DNA from: Chloroflexota bacterium
GTDB lineage: Bacteria; Chloroflexota; Chloroflexia; Chloroflexales; Roseiflexaceae
Assembly: GCA_018969485.1 (NCBI GenBank)
Contig: JAGWYG010000005.1
Location: forward strand, 1 to 64,000
Reading direction: 5' to 3'
DNA: 64,000 nucleotides
Part shown: positions 52,070 to 60,554 of the stretch, piece by piece
Position numbering within the stretch: the first letter of the stretch is position 1
Layout: each line of letters opens with the position of its first letter
The notes under the pieces: generated by a model
Database searches by the model: none
The model's input: only the letters and a program-made list of their open reading frames with translations
What the model was told of the DNA's origin: nothing
Translations under genes and position numbers: made by a program

Positions 52070-52859
52070 TGGTCATCCGCCAATCGACATGCTTGCGCCG
52101 GATGGCGCCGCGCCAGCCGCCCCATGGCCAGTGATACAGCACGGCCATCACCAGATATCCCAGCGTGGTCGTGCTGCCGACCATCTTGCTGGAACCCTGC
52201 TTCTGATCATAGCGTAGGACAAACGGCACTTCGCCGAAGCGTGCGCCGATCAGCCGTAACTTGACCAACTTTTCGAGGGTGCAGGTGAATCCGAGCCCCT
52301 TGAGCTGGACAAAATTGTTGCCGTAGAACGCGATGGCGTGGCGGATGATCTCGGCGCGGTAACCGCGGAAGCCGCACGAATATTCGCGCAGCCCCGGGAT
52401 CGGAAAGAAGAGCCGCATGAAGATATTGGCGCACTGACTGATGAACGCACGGTATGCGCTGACGCCCAGCTGACCGCCCCCCGGCGCAAAGCGCGATGCG
52501 ATGACGACATCGCAGTCGGCGCGCACCCGGGCGACGATCGTCGGGATGTACTCCGGCTCGTGCGTGTCGTCGCAGTCCATCCGGATGATGACGTCGCCCG
52601 GCTCGGCGAGCTCGCTGGCACGCTCGAATAGATCGCGCACTGACTCGCCCAACCCGCGGTTGATCCGGTGCCGGATGATCTCGAGGGGTAACGTCGTGCT
52701 GGCGCGCTCGAGTTGCTCCTGTGTGCCATCCCGGCTGCCATCATTGCAGACGACGATCCGATACGGTTCGCCCAATGCTGTTAGCGTATGCTGCAGTTTT
52801 GGCAACAACCGCGGCAGCGATTCTTCTTCGTTGTATGCTGGCAGTAATACGATGATCAT
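52056..52859 (-). CDS. Family 2 glycosyltransferase (DPM1-like)
   Basis: 267 residues, GT-A fold: LLPAYNEEESLPRLL at the N-terminus, NDGSRDGT (nucleotide-binding), and the metal DxD in RMDCDDTHEPEYIP (about 95-108). C-terminal hydrophobic segment LGYLVMAVLYHWPWGG could anchor it to the membrane. First gene of the operon, with AAGG upstream and the 1.4-kb gap before it. Probably makes a polyprenyl-phosphate-linked sugar. Confidence 0.9.
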   Translation of the reverse strand: MIIVLLPAYNEEESLPRLLPKLQHTLTALGEPYRIVVCNDGSRDGTQEQLERASTTLPLEIIRHRINRGLGESVRDLFERASELAEPGDVIIRMDCDDTHEPEYIPTIVARVRADCDVVIASRFAPGGGQLGVSAYRAFISQCANIFMRLFFPIPGLREYSCGFRGYRAEIIRHAIAFYGNNFVQLKGLGFTCTLEKLVKLRLIGARFGEVPFVLRYDQKQGSSKMVGSTTTLGYLVMAVLYHWPWGGWRGAIRRKHVDWRMTNDPI

Positions 52860-53792
52860 TGGCGCCTTATCGTGTCATGCTATTGCGAGCTAGCGGTTCA
52901 AATGCATGTTGTTTGTGATAACATGTCGCTGGAACAGCATTGAGCACACAAAAATCATACCAGGAATGCGATTGATTAGTGATATCGGCCAAAGGATTGG
53001 TACTCTTGCCATGATCTGATCAATTGCGACAAAATCGGTATGTTTTTCACTTAGTTATGCGCTTTTCGCGAGAATATCCGTCACTATGTAACCATATTAA
53101 CGCATTATTGAAGATACTCATCAAAAACTGACGAGTTACTATGCATATCCCAAAAAACAGCATTTGCAATACTATGTTGTATGTATGTGATAGTGCTATG
53201 AATGCCATATGGTTAATGCCATGACGTGTCTGACAGTAGTGAATATTGGCGAATATCAAGGGATGGATAATCTGCTGCAAACTTATTGAATAGTGGGTAT
53301 ATACCAAGAACGCGGTTCCACGCGGTACAATCATCAGCCGCAAGCTTCAGCACGACCGTAGCCCATGGCCAAATGACGCTGAATAGCGTTACGCCAACCA
53401 GGATGTATCAGATTCGACGGGCCATCGTTGCGTGCATTGACGATCAATCCGCAGAGAGCACAGCGTGGACGCGCGCGGCTCGGAGACGCCAGACACTGCG
53501 TTCCCACGCGCCCATCATACCATGAAACCCTCATGGTGCGGCGCAGGCATCTGGTGCGCGCAGAGCCCCGTCGATGCCAGGGCGCGTGGAGCGCCGCGCC
53601 AGCGAATCCGCCGCGATCACCGGGAGAATCCGCCACGGGAGGGCGGCCTGGTGGCTGCCAGCCTCGGCAGTGATCAGCAGCATGTCCACGCGATCGCATG
53701 AGGGGGCAGCAGCGAGCCGTGCGGCATGGGGCCGTCCCGGCTGCCGGGCGATCGGCGATACCGCACACCACGGCTGACGGGCGGCGCGCTCG

Positions 53793-53825
53793 CGCCGCAC
53801 AGGCACCGATGCTGCCTGTGCGGCG
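53793..53825. other. 13-bp perfect hairpin in the gap
   Basis: Arms 53793-53805 and 53813-53825, 7-nt loop, perfectly complementary. It stands alone, far from any stop codon, so it could be a terminator for read-through from an unannotated transcript or part of a small RNA. Confidence 0.45.
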
Positions 53826-54118
53826 ACGTCAGACATCGTGGCCGCCGCAGGCGCGCGCCGGAGTGATGCATACAAGCCGACCGGCGTCGACGAGGCGGCG
53901 GTGTGATGGCATCCGGATCAGGTGCCGCGAGCAGCCTGATGGTGCCGGTACGGCTGCGACCGGCCGACGCCCGCGCATCGGGCGCACGCATGGCGCGCCC
54001 CTGGCGCGTGGTATGGCGTGTGGCTGCGCTCGGCGTCGGGCATGGCCGGCACTCAACGACGCCGGAGGAACTGTCGGCGTCTGGCCCCAGGCCATCCTAC
54101 CCAAGTCATCGTACGTTA

Positions 54119-54147
54119 TTGACCCGTATGACTCTCTGTGATACGAT
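54119..54147 (+). promoter_or_regulatory. Promoter for the TPR-like gene pair
   Basis: -35 TTGACC (54119-54124), 17-bp spacer and -10 TACGAT (54142-54147). It leaves a leader of about 120 nt before the ATG at 54275. Confidence 0.5.
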
Positions 54148-54274
54148 GGTTCGCAACAGGGCATCGTGTACCGCATGCGACGTGGCCGTGGGCCGAGGGC
54201 GTGGCGCGTACGGCAGCGGCAGCCCTGCGGGCGTGCGGCACCGGGATCGTCAGACACCGAAGGAAGGAAGGGGC

Positions 54275-55459
54275 ATGTCGGATCCAGATGCAATTCTGCG
54301 ATTGGGGATCGATGCGGCGCGTGAGGGAAACCGCGAGGAGGCGCGCAGCCTGTTCTCGCTGCTCACGCGCGAAGATCCGGGCAACGTTCAGGGATGGCTC
54401 TGGCTCGCCGGCGTCGCCGAACACGCCGAGCAGCGGCGTATGGCGCTCGAGCGCGTGGTTGCGCTCGACCCCACCAACGAGATGGCGCTCAACGGGCTGA
54501 AAGCGCTTGGGGCGGCACGCCGCTCGCACTCGGTGCCCACGGCCGCCTCGCTTGCCGATGTCGAGCCGGTCGCTGCTCCGGCCGACGAAGAGCGCTACGC
54601 ATCACAGCTTGACGCCACCTACCAGCAGCGGCGCCCCGGTGCTGGCGCCGCTCCGTCACCCCGGCCTGTCGCGTACCGTGATGTGGATCGTGATGAGGAT
54701 GACGACGCTGCCGATTCCGCGCCGTCGTCGTCGCAGCGGCTGGTGCGGCCGCTGCTCATCGCGGTAGTGTTCCTGCTCGGGATCGGTCTCGTCGCGCTGG
54801 CAGTGGTGACGATCTTCAACCGCGCCGGAGGTGGCGATGCCAGCGAGGTGGCCACGCTGCCGCCGACGCTGATCGTCGAGCCGACAGCCAGCCTGCCGCT
54901 GGAGCCCACGGGCGATCCGGCAGGCGAGCCGGTCATTGATGCCACCACCGAGCCAGTCGTCGAGCCGCCCACCGCCACGATCGAGCCGACGCCGACGCCG
55001 ACGCCGATCCCGACCCAGGTGCCGCCAGAGCAGGCAGCACCCACGTTACTCCAGGCCGGCGAAGTCGCCAACGCTGGCGGGTGGTCGTACACGCTGATGC
55101 CCGGTTACGTCTACGGTGCCGTCGGCAATGTCATCGGCGGCAACACCGCCCAGGGGCAGTATGCCGTGGTACTCGCGCTGGTGAGCAACAAGACGGGCAT
55201 CGATCAGCCGGTGCCGCAGGAATTCTTCGTGCTGAAGGACGCTGCGGGCGGGGTCTATCCGGCACGGCCCGACCTGGCTCAGATCTACGTGCAGCGCGGC
55301 GCCACCGCCGACATCGCGCTGGGCGATGTCCTGCCGGCGAACGAGACGCCGACCAGCGTCATGTTGATCTTCGATGTCCCGCCTGGCGCGACGAGCCTGG
55401 TGCTGTTCTCGCGTGAGAACACGACCCAGGGGTGGCTGGCGGTGGCGAGCGTGCCATAG
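54275..55459 (+). CDS. TPR-TM-extracytoplasmic beta-domain protein (1 of 2)
   Basis: 394 residues. N-terminal TPR-like helices (about 1-80, GIDAAREGNREEARSLFSLL and GWLWLAGVAEHAEQRRMAL), an acidic linker, one TM helix (about 152-177), a Thr/Pro-rich exposed linker (about 185-255), and a C-terminal beta domain (270-394) resembling DUF4352/immunoglobulin-like domains that carry YAVVLALVSNKTG. Start at 54275 has AAGGAAGG. Inferred topology: TPR inside, beta domain outside. Shares this plan with the next gene, 18 nt downstream. Confidence 0.8.
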   Translation: MSDPDAILRLGIDAAREGNREEARSLFSLLTREDPGNVQGWLWLAGVAEHAEQRRMALERVVALDPTNEMALNGLKALGAARRSHSVPTAASLADVEPVAAPADEERYASQLDATYQQRRPGAGAAPSPRPVAYRDVDRDEDDDAADSAPSSSQRLVRPLLIAVVFLLGIGLVALAVVTIFNRAGGGDASEVATLPPTLIVEPTASLPLEPTGDPAGEPVIDATTEPVVEPPTATIEPTPTPTPIPTQVPPEQAAPTLLQAGEVANAGGWSYTLMPGYVYGAVGNVIGGNTAQGQYAVVLALVSNKTGIDQPVPQEFFVLKDAAGGVYPARPDLAQIYVQRGATADIALGDVLPANETPTSVMLIFDVPPGATSLVLFSRENTTQGWLAVASVP

Positions 55460-55477
55460 CACCGGGAGCGATGCCGC

Positions 55478-56611
55478 GTGGCCGGATCAGCCGCGCCCCA
55501 GCAACCACTCGGGTCACATGAAATCGCCGGGTTGATTCGTATCGCGCGCAACGCGCATGCCCGCGGTTCGGGGGAGCGGGCGCGGGCGTTGCTGCACACG
55601 CTGGCGCAGCGTGCGCCCGATGAGCGCGAGGTGTGGTGGGCGATCGCTGATGTCGCCGCCGATCCGCGCGAGCGTCTGCGAGCACTGGAGCGAATCGTGG
55701 AGATTGACCGACGAGCGATCGTGCCTGTGGCACGCCACACGATGTCCGCTGGGCCGCCGCCGGTGGATCGGGGGCGCACGGTGATCATGATCACCGCCGC
55801 AGTGATCGTGGCGATCGTGCTGGCGGGGTTGACCTTCGCCTGGTACGGTGGGGGATTCGATCGGGCCTTCGGCGGAGTCGTGTGGGGTGGTGTCGCGTCT
55901 GCCGTGGCGCCGGCGTGGCCGACGGCGCTGGTGCGCGACATGGAGCGTGCGCCGGCGATCAGCGCCGACGCGACACCCCGCATCAGCGCCAAGAGCGTCG
56001 CGCTCGCCACATTGCCATCGGTCACCCAGGTGGTGGTACAGCAGGCCGCAACCACGCCGGTGCGGCAGCCGTCGCTGCCGACGGCACAGGTGCCACTCGA
56101 CCAGCGCATGCTGCCAGGCGTGATCGTCGTTCCGCCACCGACACAACTGATGCCGACGCCGAGCGTCGTGTCGGGGACTGCGGTGCCTCACCATCAGCCG
56201 GGCGTGGTCTATAGCACCGGGCAATGGCAACTCAGCGTATTGCGTGCCAGCGATGTCGTGTGGTTCGATGGCGCGATCGATGGTCGTGATGCGCGTGGGC
56301 GGTACGCCGTCGCGTTGGTGATCATCATCAACAACGGCGACGCATCGATCGTCCCGGGAACGTTGTTCAGCGCCATCGATGCGCAGGGGCGGCGGTATCG
56401 TGCCGAGGTCGACCTGTCGCGCGCCTATCTCGATGCATTCGGGCGCGGGGTGCGTGGCGACATCAGCCTGGCCGAGGTCATTCCTGGCGCGGGCGTCAGC
56501 GTCAGCGTGCCGGTTGTCTTCGATGTGCCGGCGGACGCCGGCGGCGTGCGCGTCGTCATCGGCGACGATGACGCGGGCTGGCAGGTGCTGGCGCCACAGC
56601 GCTCGTCGTGA
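55478..56611 (+). CDS. TPR-TM-extracytoplasmic beta-domain protein (2 of 2)
   Basis: 377 residues, same order: N-terminal helical repeat (ARGSGERARALLHTLAQRAP, WWAIADVAADPRERLRAL), TM (about 105-128), long low-complexity linker and a C-terminal beta domain (about 245-377, YAVALVIIINNGDASIVPG). GTG at 55478 with GGGAG upstream is the only fitting start. A diverged tandem paralogue of the preceding gene; co-transcribed. Function unknown. Confidence 0.78.
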   Translation: MAGSAAPQQPLGSHEIAGLIRIARNAHARGSGERARALLHTLAQRAPDEREVWWAIADVAADPRERLRALERIVEIDRRAIVPVARHTMSAGPPPVDRGRTVIMITAAVIVAIVLAGLTFAWYGGGFDRAFGGVVWGGVASAVAPAWPTALVRDMERAPAISADATPRISAKSVALATLPSVTQVVVQQAATTPVRQPSLPTAQVPLDQRMLPGVIVVPPPTQLMPTPSVVSGTAVPHHQPGVVYSTGQWQLSVLRASDVVWFDGAIDGRDARGRYAVALVIIINNGDASIVPGTLFSAIDAQGRRYRAEVDLSRAYLDAFGRGVRGDISLAEVIPGAGVSVSVPVVFDVPADAGGVRVVIGDDDAGWQVLAPQRSS

Positions 56612-56660
56612 GCGACGGGGATCCGCGGGTGCCGACACATGACACCTGCCGCGCCGCCAG
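56612..56660. other. Short intergenic region before the repeats
   Basis: 49 nt between the paralogue stop and the first repeat; no feature seen. Confidence 0.4.
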
Positions 56661-57049
56661 CGCCGGGATTGCGGTGATCAGGCGGGCGATCGCATGACCA
56701 GTGCGGCGACGTCGGCGGCGCAGCCCCACGCCAGCGTCACTCCGGCGCCATGGCCACCCGTCGCCCGCGTGCGCTGCGGCCACCGGGCGCGCGACGCGCG
56801 CGACGCGCCGGGATTGCGGTGATCAGGCGGGCGATCGCATGACCAGTGCGGCGACGTCGTCGGCGCAGCCCCACGCCAGCGTCACTCCGGCGCCATGGCC
56901 ACCCGTCGTTCGCGTGGGTGCGGTCACCGGGCGCGCGACGCGCGCGACGCGCCGGGATTGCGGTGATCAGGCGGACGATCGCATGACCAGTGCGGCGACG
57001 TCGTCGGCGCAGCCCCACGCCAGCGTCACTCCGGCGCCACCATGGCCAT
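56661..57049. repeat. Tandem duplication of the 3' end of the D-amino-acid-oxidase-like gene
   Basis: Three consecutive near-identical units: 56661-56805 (145 nt), 56806-56949 (144 nt) and 56950 to about 57049, the last being the genuine end of the oxidase gene. Units 1 and 2 carry, in the gene's sense, a 25-codon piece ending with a stop (GHGAGVTLAWGCAxDVAALV then MRSPA), with a 3-nt deletion relative to GHGGAG in the gene, followed by a CG-rich spacer. They are out of register with any start and are best seen as duplicated gene tails. Confidence 0.88.
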
Positions 57050-57911
57050 AGTTGTGAATCAGCCGTCCACGAGGATGGGCTGCCGCCTCGAGACGTACCG
57101 TGTGGCGACCAGGGCGCAGGCCGACGCGGTGCTCGAGGACGGTTGCGCCGCGCAGGCGTGGCTCCAGCGCACAGCAGCGCCGGATGATCGCATCAGCCGT
57201 CATGGCATCGACCGCGAGCGATTCGGCGCCGTGCTGTGCCGTGCCGCCGAGGATGATGTCGCTGATGCGCGGAACGATGTATGTCACCCCATCAGGGTGG
57301 TCTTCATCGAAGATGAACCGATCCAGACCAATCTGGGCCACGCGCACGATCTGTCCACGAATCGCGACCAGATCGTGATCGCCGAAGCCGCGGGCTCCCA
57401 GGCCGGCACAATTGATCACCACGTCAGCATCGGCGAGCGCCTGGTCGAGCGCCGCGTAGCTCACCAGGGTCATCGCGCCGCCGGCGGCGGCCAGGCGCGC
57501 CTCGAGGTATGGCAGGTAGCGTGGCATCTCGACGACGGGCGCCGAGAAGGCATAGCCCCCGGCATAGCCCGGCGGCAGTTCGCTGCCGCTGGCATGCCGG
57601 AAATCAGGCACCGCATCGCGCCACCAGGGATCCGGCGGCGCACCGCGATACAGTTCAATCCCCGAGCGCTGTACGATGCCGGCGCGCGGATCGTCGGCCA
57701 GGCGCACAAGTTCGGCGTACGTGACCGCCGCCCAGCGATTGACGGCGTCCTGCGGAAAGGCCTGATATGGATACCAGACCGCGGCGGCGACCGCCGAGGT
57801 CGTCGCTGCCGCCGGCGCCTGTGCGTGGACGCGCACCCGATGGCCGGCCTCGCTGAGTCGGATGGCGCTGGTGAGGCCGATGACCCCCGCGCCGATGACG
57901 ATGATGTCCAT
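56967..57911 (-). CDS. D-amino-acid-oxidase-family FAD oxidoreductase
   Basis: 314 residues. FAD motif VIGAGVIGL at 5-13, and C-terminal VGLRPGRHTVRLE and HNYGHGGAGVTLAWGCA, the latter two being the DAO-type substrate Arg and FAD-contact regions. Oxidises a D-amino acid or glycine-like amine to the imino acid with H2O2. Length is slightly under canonical DAAO (about 340). Start at 57911; downstream of its stop lie two tandem copies of its own C-terminus. Confidence 0.88.
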   Translation of the reverse strand: MDIIVIGAGVIGLTSAIRLSEAGHRVRVHAQAPAAATTSAVAAAVWYPYQAFPQDAVNRWAAVTYAELVRLADDPRAGIVQRSGIELYRGAPPDPWWRDAVPDFRHASGSELPPGYAGGYAFSAPVVEMPRYLPYLEARLAAAGGAMTLVSYAALDQALADADVVINCAGLGARGFGDHDLVAIRGQIVRVAQIGLDRFIFDEDHPDGVTYIVPRISDIILGGTAQHGAESLAVDAMTADAIIRRCCALEPRLRGATVLEHRVGLRPGRHTVRLEAAAHPRGRLIHNYGHGGAGVTLAWGCADDVAALVMRSSA

Positions 57912-57995
57912 TGAGCGTTCTCACAGCAGACGGACGCGTCGCTTGACGCATCCACATGGCCGGGGGTGCATCGCACCTGCCCGCCAGGGCGCCGT

Positions 57996-58032
57996 ATGCC
58001 CGTGTCGCGGTGATGCCGACCGACACGGGCAT
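57996..58032 (-). terminator. Hairpin after the protease gene, probable terminator
   Basis: 12-bp perfect arms (57996-58007 and 58021-58032) with a 13-nt loop, 26 nt beyond the protease stop at 58058. No U-tract. Confidence 0.55.
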
Positions 58033-58057
58033 GCGACGCACTGGCATGGCGGGCGCG

Positions 58058-59626
58058 TCAGTCGATTCGCCCGCGCGTCTGGCCGAACTGCAGTTGGTCG
58101 CCGCGCCGCAGCGCCGTCGGGCCAGCGATGCGTCGATTGTTGACGAGCGTTCCATGGCTGCTGCCAGCGTCTTCCAGGGTCATCCCCTGCGGCTCAACCC
58201 GCAGCACGGCGTGGCGGCGCGAGATCGTCGGATCGCCGGAGATCACGATGGTGCAGCCGGCGTCGCGCCCGATCAGGCTGGCCCCGCCGGCGATCTGGTA
58301 GCGTTGCACGCCACCCGGGCCATTGACCGTCAGCACGGGCCCCATCGCGCCAGCGCCCGCCGGCGGCGGCGGGGCCGCTCCGCTGCTCCGCCCCCGGCCA
58401 GTCACGGCCCGCACGAGCATGATGATCAGGAGCAGTGCGCCACCGAGCACCAGGACACACGCGGCCACCGGAACCAACAGCAGCAGCAGGATGCGGCCCG
58501 GCTCCGGCGCCGGGCGCTCGGGCGGGCTCGGGCGCTCGGGCAGGCTCGGGCGCTCGGGCGTGGCCGGCGTCGGCTGCTCGGGCTGGTCTGGCGTCGCCGG
58601 CGTCGGCTGTTCGGGCTGTTGGCCGACGAACGGTGCCAGTGCCGCGCACGCGTCGATCCGCCCGCTGCCGATCTCGACGTCGGGATTGACCGCCGAGATG
58701 TCTGTTGCAGTGCGCTCGATCTGTTCGCGCACCTCGGCGGGGGTCAGGGCCGGGTTCGCCGACAGCAGCAGCGCCGCCAGCGCGGCGACATACGGCGTCG
58801 CCTGCGATGTCCCCGACATATAGTCATAATCATTGCGAAAGCGTTCGGCACGTGGCAGTTCATCGCTGGTGAGGAACACCTCGTAGGTCGGCATCGCCGA
58901 CAGGATCTGCACGCCGGGCGCGCCGACCGAGATCCACGGGCCCGAATTGGAGAAATCGGCCTTCTGGTCGTTGGGATCGAGCGCCGCGACCACCATCGCA
59001 TCGGGGTTTTCGCCGGCGATGGAGTTTGGAAACGGCACGAAGTCGTTGCCGGCGGCGACCACCACGACGGCACCGCCGGCGATCGCGTCGCGGATCGCCT
59101 GCTTGACCAGTTCGGACTCCTCCTCGGCAGCCAGCACCAGGGTCGAGCCGAGGCTGAGATTGATCACACGCGCACCCTGCTCGGCGCTGAAGCGCACACC
59201 GGCGGCGATCGCCTCCTCGGAGCCCCGGCCGCTCGCATCCATCACGCGCACGGGCAGGATGGAGACGCCCGGCGCCAGGCCGGCGACACCCTCGGCATTG
59301 TTGAGCGTGGCGGCGACGATGCCCGCTACGTTGGTGCCATGGCCGTTCTCGTCGGATGCGTCGGGATCGTCATCGACAAAATCATACCCCGGCAGGATGC
59401 GATCGGCGAGATCCGGGTGCTGGAGATCGACGCCGCTGTCGACGATCGCGACGATGATCTCGCGGCTGCCGGTCGTGGACTGCCAGGCACACGTGGCGCC
59501 CACCTGGTTGAGTGCCCACTGATCATCGATCAGCGGGTCGGACGGCGCAGCCGAGACCATCGTCGTGCCGAGCAGCGCCAGCGCCGCGATCAGCGGCGCG
59601 AGATGGCGGAAGCATGGCCGCTTCAT
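58058..59626 (-). CDS. Subtilisin-like (S8) serine protease fused through a TM helix to an FHA domain
   Basis: 522 residues. Signal peptide (1-27, ending VSAAPS), S8 domain with Asp63 (VDSGVD), His96 (NGHGTN), oxyanion Asn (AAGND, about 194) and Ser274 (SGTSQATP). Then a Pro/Glu-rich repeat linker (about 337-377), TM helix (about 379-405), and a C-terminal FHA domain with LIGRDAG (R454), ISRRH (469-472) and SSHGTLVNN (489-497). Predicted topology is protease outside, FHA inside. ATG at 59626 overlaps the neighbour's stop (ATGA) with GGAGGAG. FHA binds phosphothreonine, so it may report on or be gated by Ser/Thr kinases. Confidence 0.9.
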   Translation of the reverse strand: MKRPCFRHLAPLIAALALLGTTMVSAAPSDPLIDDQWALNQVGATCAWQSTTGSREIIVAIVDSGVDLQHPDLADRILPGYDFVDDDPDASDENGHGTNVAGIVAATLNNAEGVAGLAPGVSILPVRVMDASGRGSEEAIAAGVRFSAEQGARVINLSLGSTLVLAAEEESELVKQAIRDAIAGGAVVVVAAGNDFVPFPNSIAGENPDAMVVAALDPNDQKADFSNSGPWISVGAPGVQILSAMPTYEVFLTSDELPRAERFRNDYDYMSGTSQATPYVAALAALLLSANPALTPAEVREQIERTATDISAVNPDVEIGSGRIDACAALAPFVGQQPEQPTPATPDQPEQPTPATPERPSLPERPSPPERPAPEPGRILLLLLVPVAACVLVLGGALLLIIMLVRAVTGRGRSSGAAPPPPAGAGAMGPVLTVNGPGGVQRYQIAGGASLIGRDAGCTIVISGDPTISRRHAVLRVEPQGMTLEDAGSSHGTLVNNRRIAGPTALRRGDQLQFGQTRGRID

Positions 59627-60150
59627 GGCTCCTCCGCGGCGGTGGGCAGTTCGACGCTGCTCAGATACCACGAACCCTCGATCTTGGTCAGCCGGAAGAC
59701 CGAGTCGACCGGATGCTCGCCGGTGATCTCTCGTCCGATATCGATGGTGTAGCGCATGGTCGCCGTCCAGCGTACCTGGGCGTGCACCCCGTCATTCGCA
59801 AGCAACTCGTAGGTGTCGTCCTGGAAGTCGATCTTGCGCAGATATTCGACGTAGATGCGCAATTCCGGGCTGAGCTGCCGGGTGAGATCGCTCGGCTCGA
59901 GCAGGGCGAGCATGGCGCTCACGTCACGGGCCTCGAGCGCCGCGGCGAAATTGCGCACCACCTCGATCGGTCGCGTGTCGGCCTCGGGGCGCTGGATCCA
60001 CCAGACGGCACCGAGGGCAATGCCGGCGAGCAGTGCGACGACCGCCCCGATCACGGGCAGGCGGCGCCCCGGCAGGGATCCGAGTGGCGGTCTGCGCAGC
60101 GGCCCGGTGTCGCCACGGCGCCCGGCGGGCGCGGCCTGGTCTCCAGTCAT
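59623..60150 (-). CDS. Small membrane-anchored NTF2-like protein
   Basis: 175 residues. Basic cytoplasmic tail, one TM helix (about 33-51, VIGAVVALLAGIALGAVWW) and an extracytoplasmic domain (60-175: VVRNFAAALEARDVSAMLALL, VRWTATMRYTI, WYLSSVELP) that looks like an NTF2-type lumazine-binding/ketosteroid-isomerase fold without obvious catalytic residues. ATG at 60150 has GGGAG; a longer frame to 60186 is weaker. Coupled to the protease gene by ATGA. Confidence 0.72.
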   Translation of the reverse strand: MTGDQAAPAGRRGDTGPLRRPPLGSLPGRRLPVIGAVVALLAGIALGAVWWIQRPEADTRPIEVVRNFAAALEARDVSAMLALLEPSDLTRQLSPELRIYVEYLRKIDFQDDTYELLANDGVHAQVRWTATMRYTIDIGREITGEHPVDSVFRLTKIEGSWYLSSVELPTAAEEP

Positions 60151-60542
60151 CGCGTGCTCCCAGTCATCAATGACCACCTCCAGCATGCCTGGTGCATCAT
60201 CGCGCTATGGGCCGTGTTGATCACATCGGCGCGCGATCTGGTCTGGCGGTACGCAATTCCGGCGGCCTGATGGTCGGACTATCCCGCATCCGTGCCGGGC
60301 GAACCCCGCGCTGGCGCGGTGAACGATCCATCGGACGAGCTCACATCATCGCGGCGATGGCGTGGCGGCATCCCGTGATGTGTCGATCGCCGGAGCTCGG
60401 TCATGATGGGTGGCGAATCATGGTGTGACGGCGCCCGGCAGCCTCCAGTATAGCAGAAGCAGCGCGGCGTCGGCACGAATCCGCGAATCCGCGAGGATAG
60501 GATCAGCGCGCTCCGACGCATGGCGTGCGACGGGGCATCGTG
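60151..60542. other. Divergent intergenic region, no gene seen
   Basis: About 390 nt between the minus-strand NTF2-like gene and the plus-strand M23 gene. A minus-strand TATACT (60452-60447) could be the -10 of the protease unit but is about 300 nt from the start. No RNA motif recognised. Confidence 0.4.
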
Positions 60543-60548
60543 TATACT
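60543..60548 (+). promoter_or_regulatory. -10 box of the M23 peptidase gene; probably leaderless transcript
   Basis: TATACT ends 6 nt before the ATG at 60555, so transcription would begin at or next to the start codon. No Shine-Dalgarno precedes the ATG, consistent with a leaderless mRNA. Confidence 0.5.
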
Positions 60549-60554
60549 ACAGGC

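Larger units (their letters stand above)
52860..54274. other. 1.4-kb gap; left half AT-rich, no gene identified
   Basis: 52860-53345 is AT-rich like the flippase segment and holds only a 98-residue hydrophobic minus-strand ORF (53047-53343) with no recognised domain; it could be a decayed gene. 53345-54100 is GC-rich and shows only overlapping shadow frames. One minus-strand frame (53334-53771) has a CALCG pair but no supported start. I see no tRNA. The right end carries a hairpin and the promoter of the next gene. Confidence 0.5.

Noticed and set aside
52890-52960. tRNA gene suggested by a GGTTCAAAT-like string
   Set aside because: No acceptor, D-arm or anticodon stem can be drawn around it.
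53047-53343. 98-residue hydrophobic AT-rich ORF
   Set aside because: No recognised domain and no ribosome site; recorded only within the gap description as a possible decayed gene.
53334-53771. Minus-strand frame with a CALCG pair, possible zinc-ribbon fragment
   Set aside because: N-terminal part is shadow-like and no start is supported; only the last 40 residues look protein-like.
56661-57049. CRISPR array
   Set aside because: The repeat units are 144-145 nt with no spacer variation and contain a gene's 3' end; not a CRISPR pattern. No other regularly spaced short repeats were seen.
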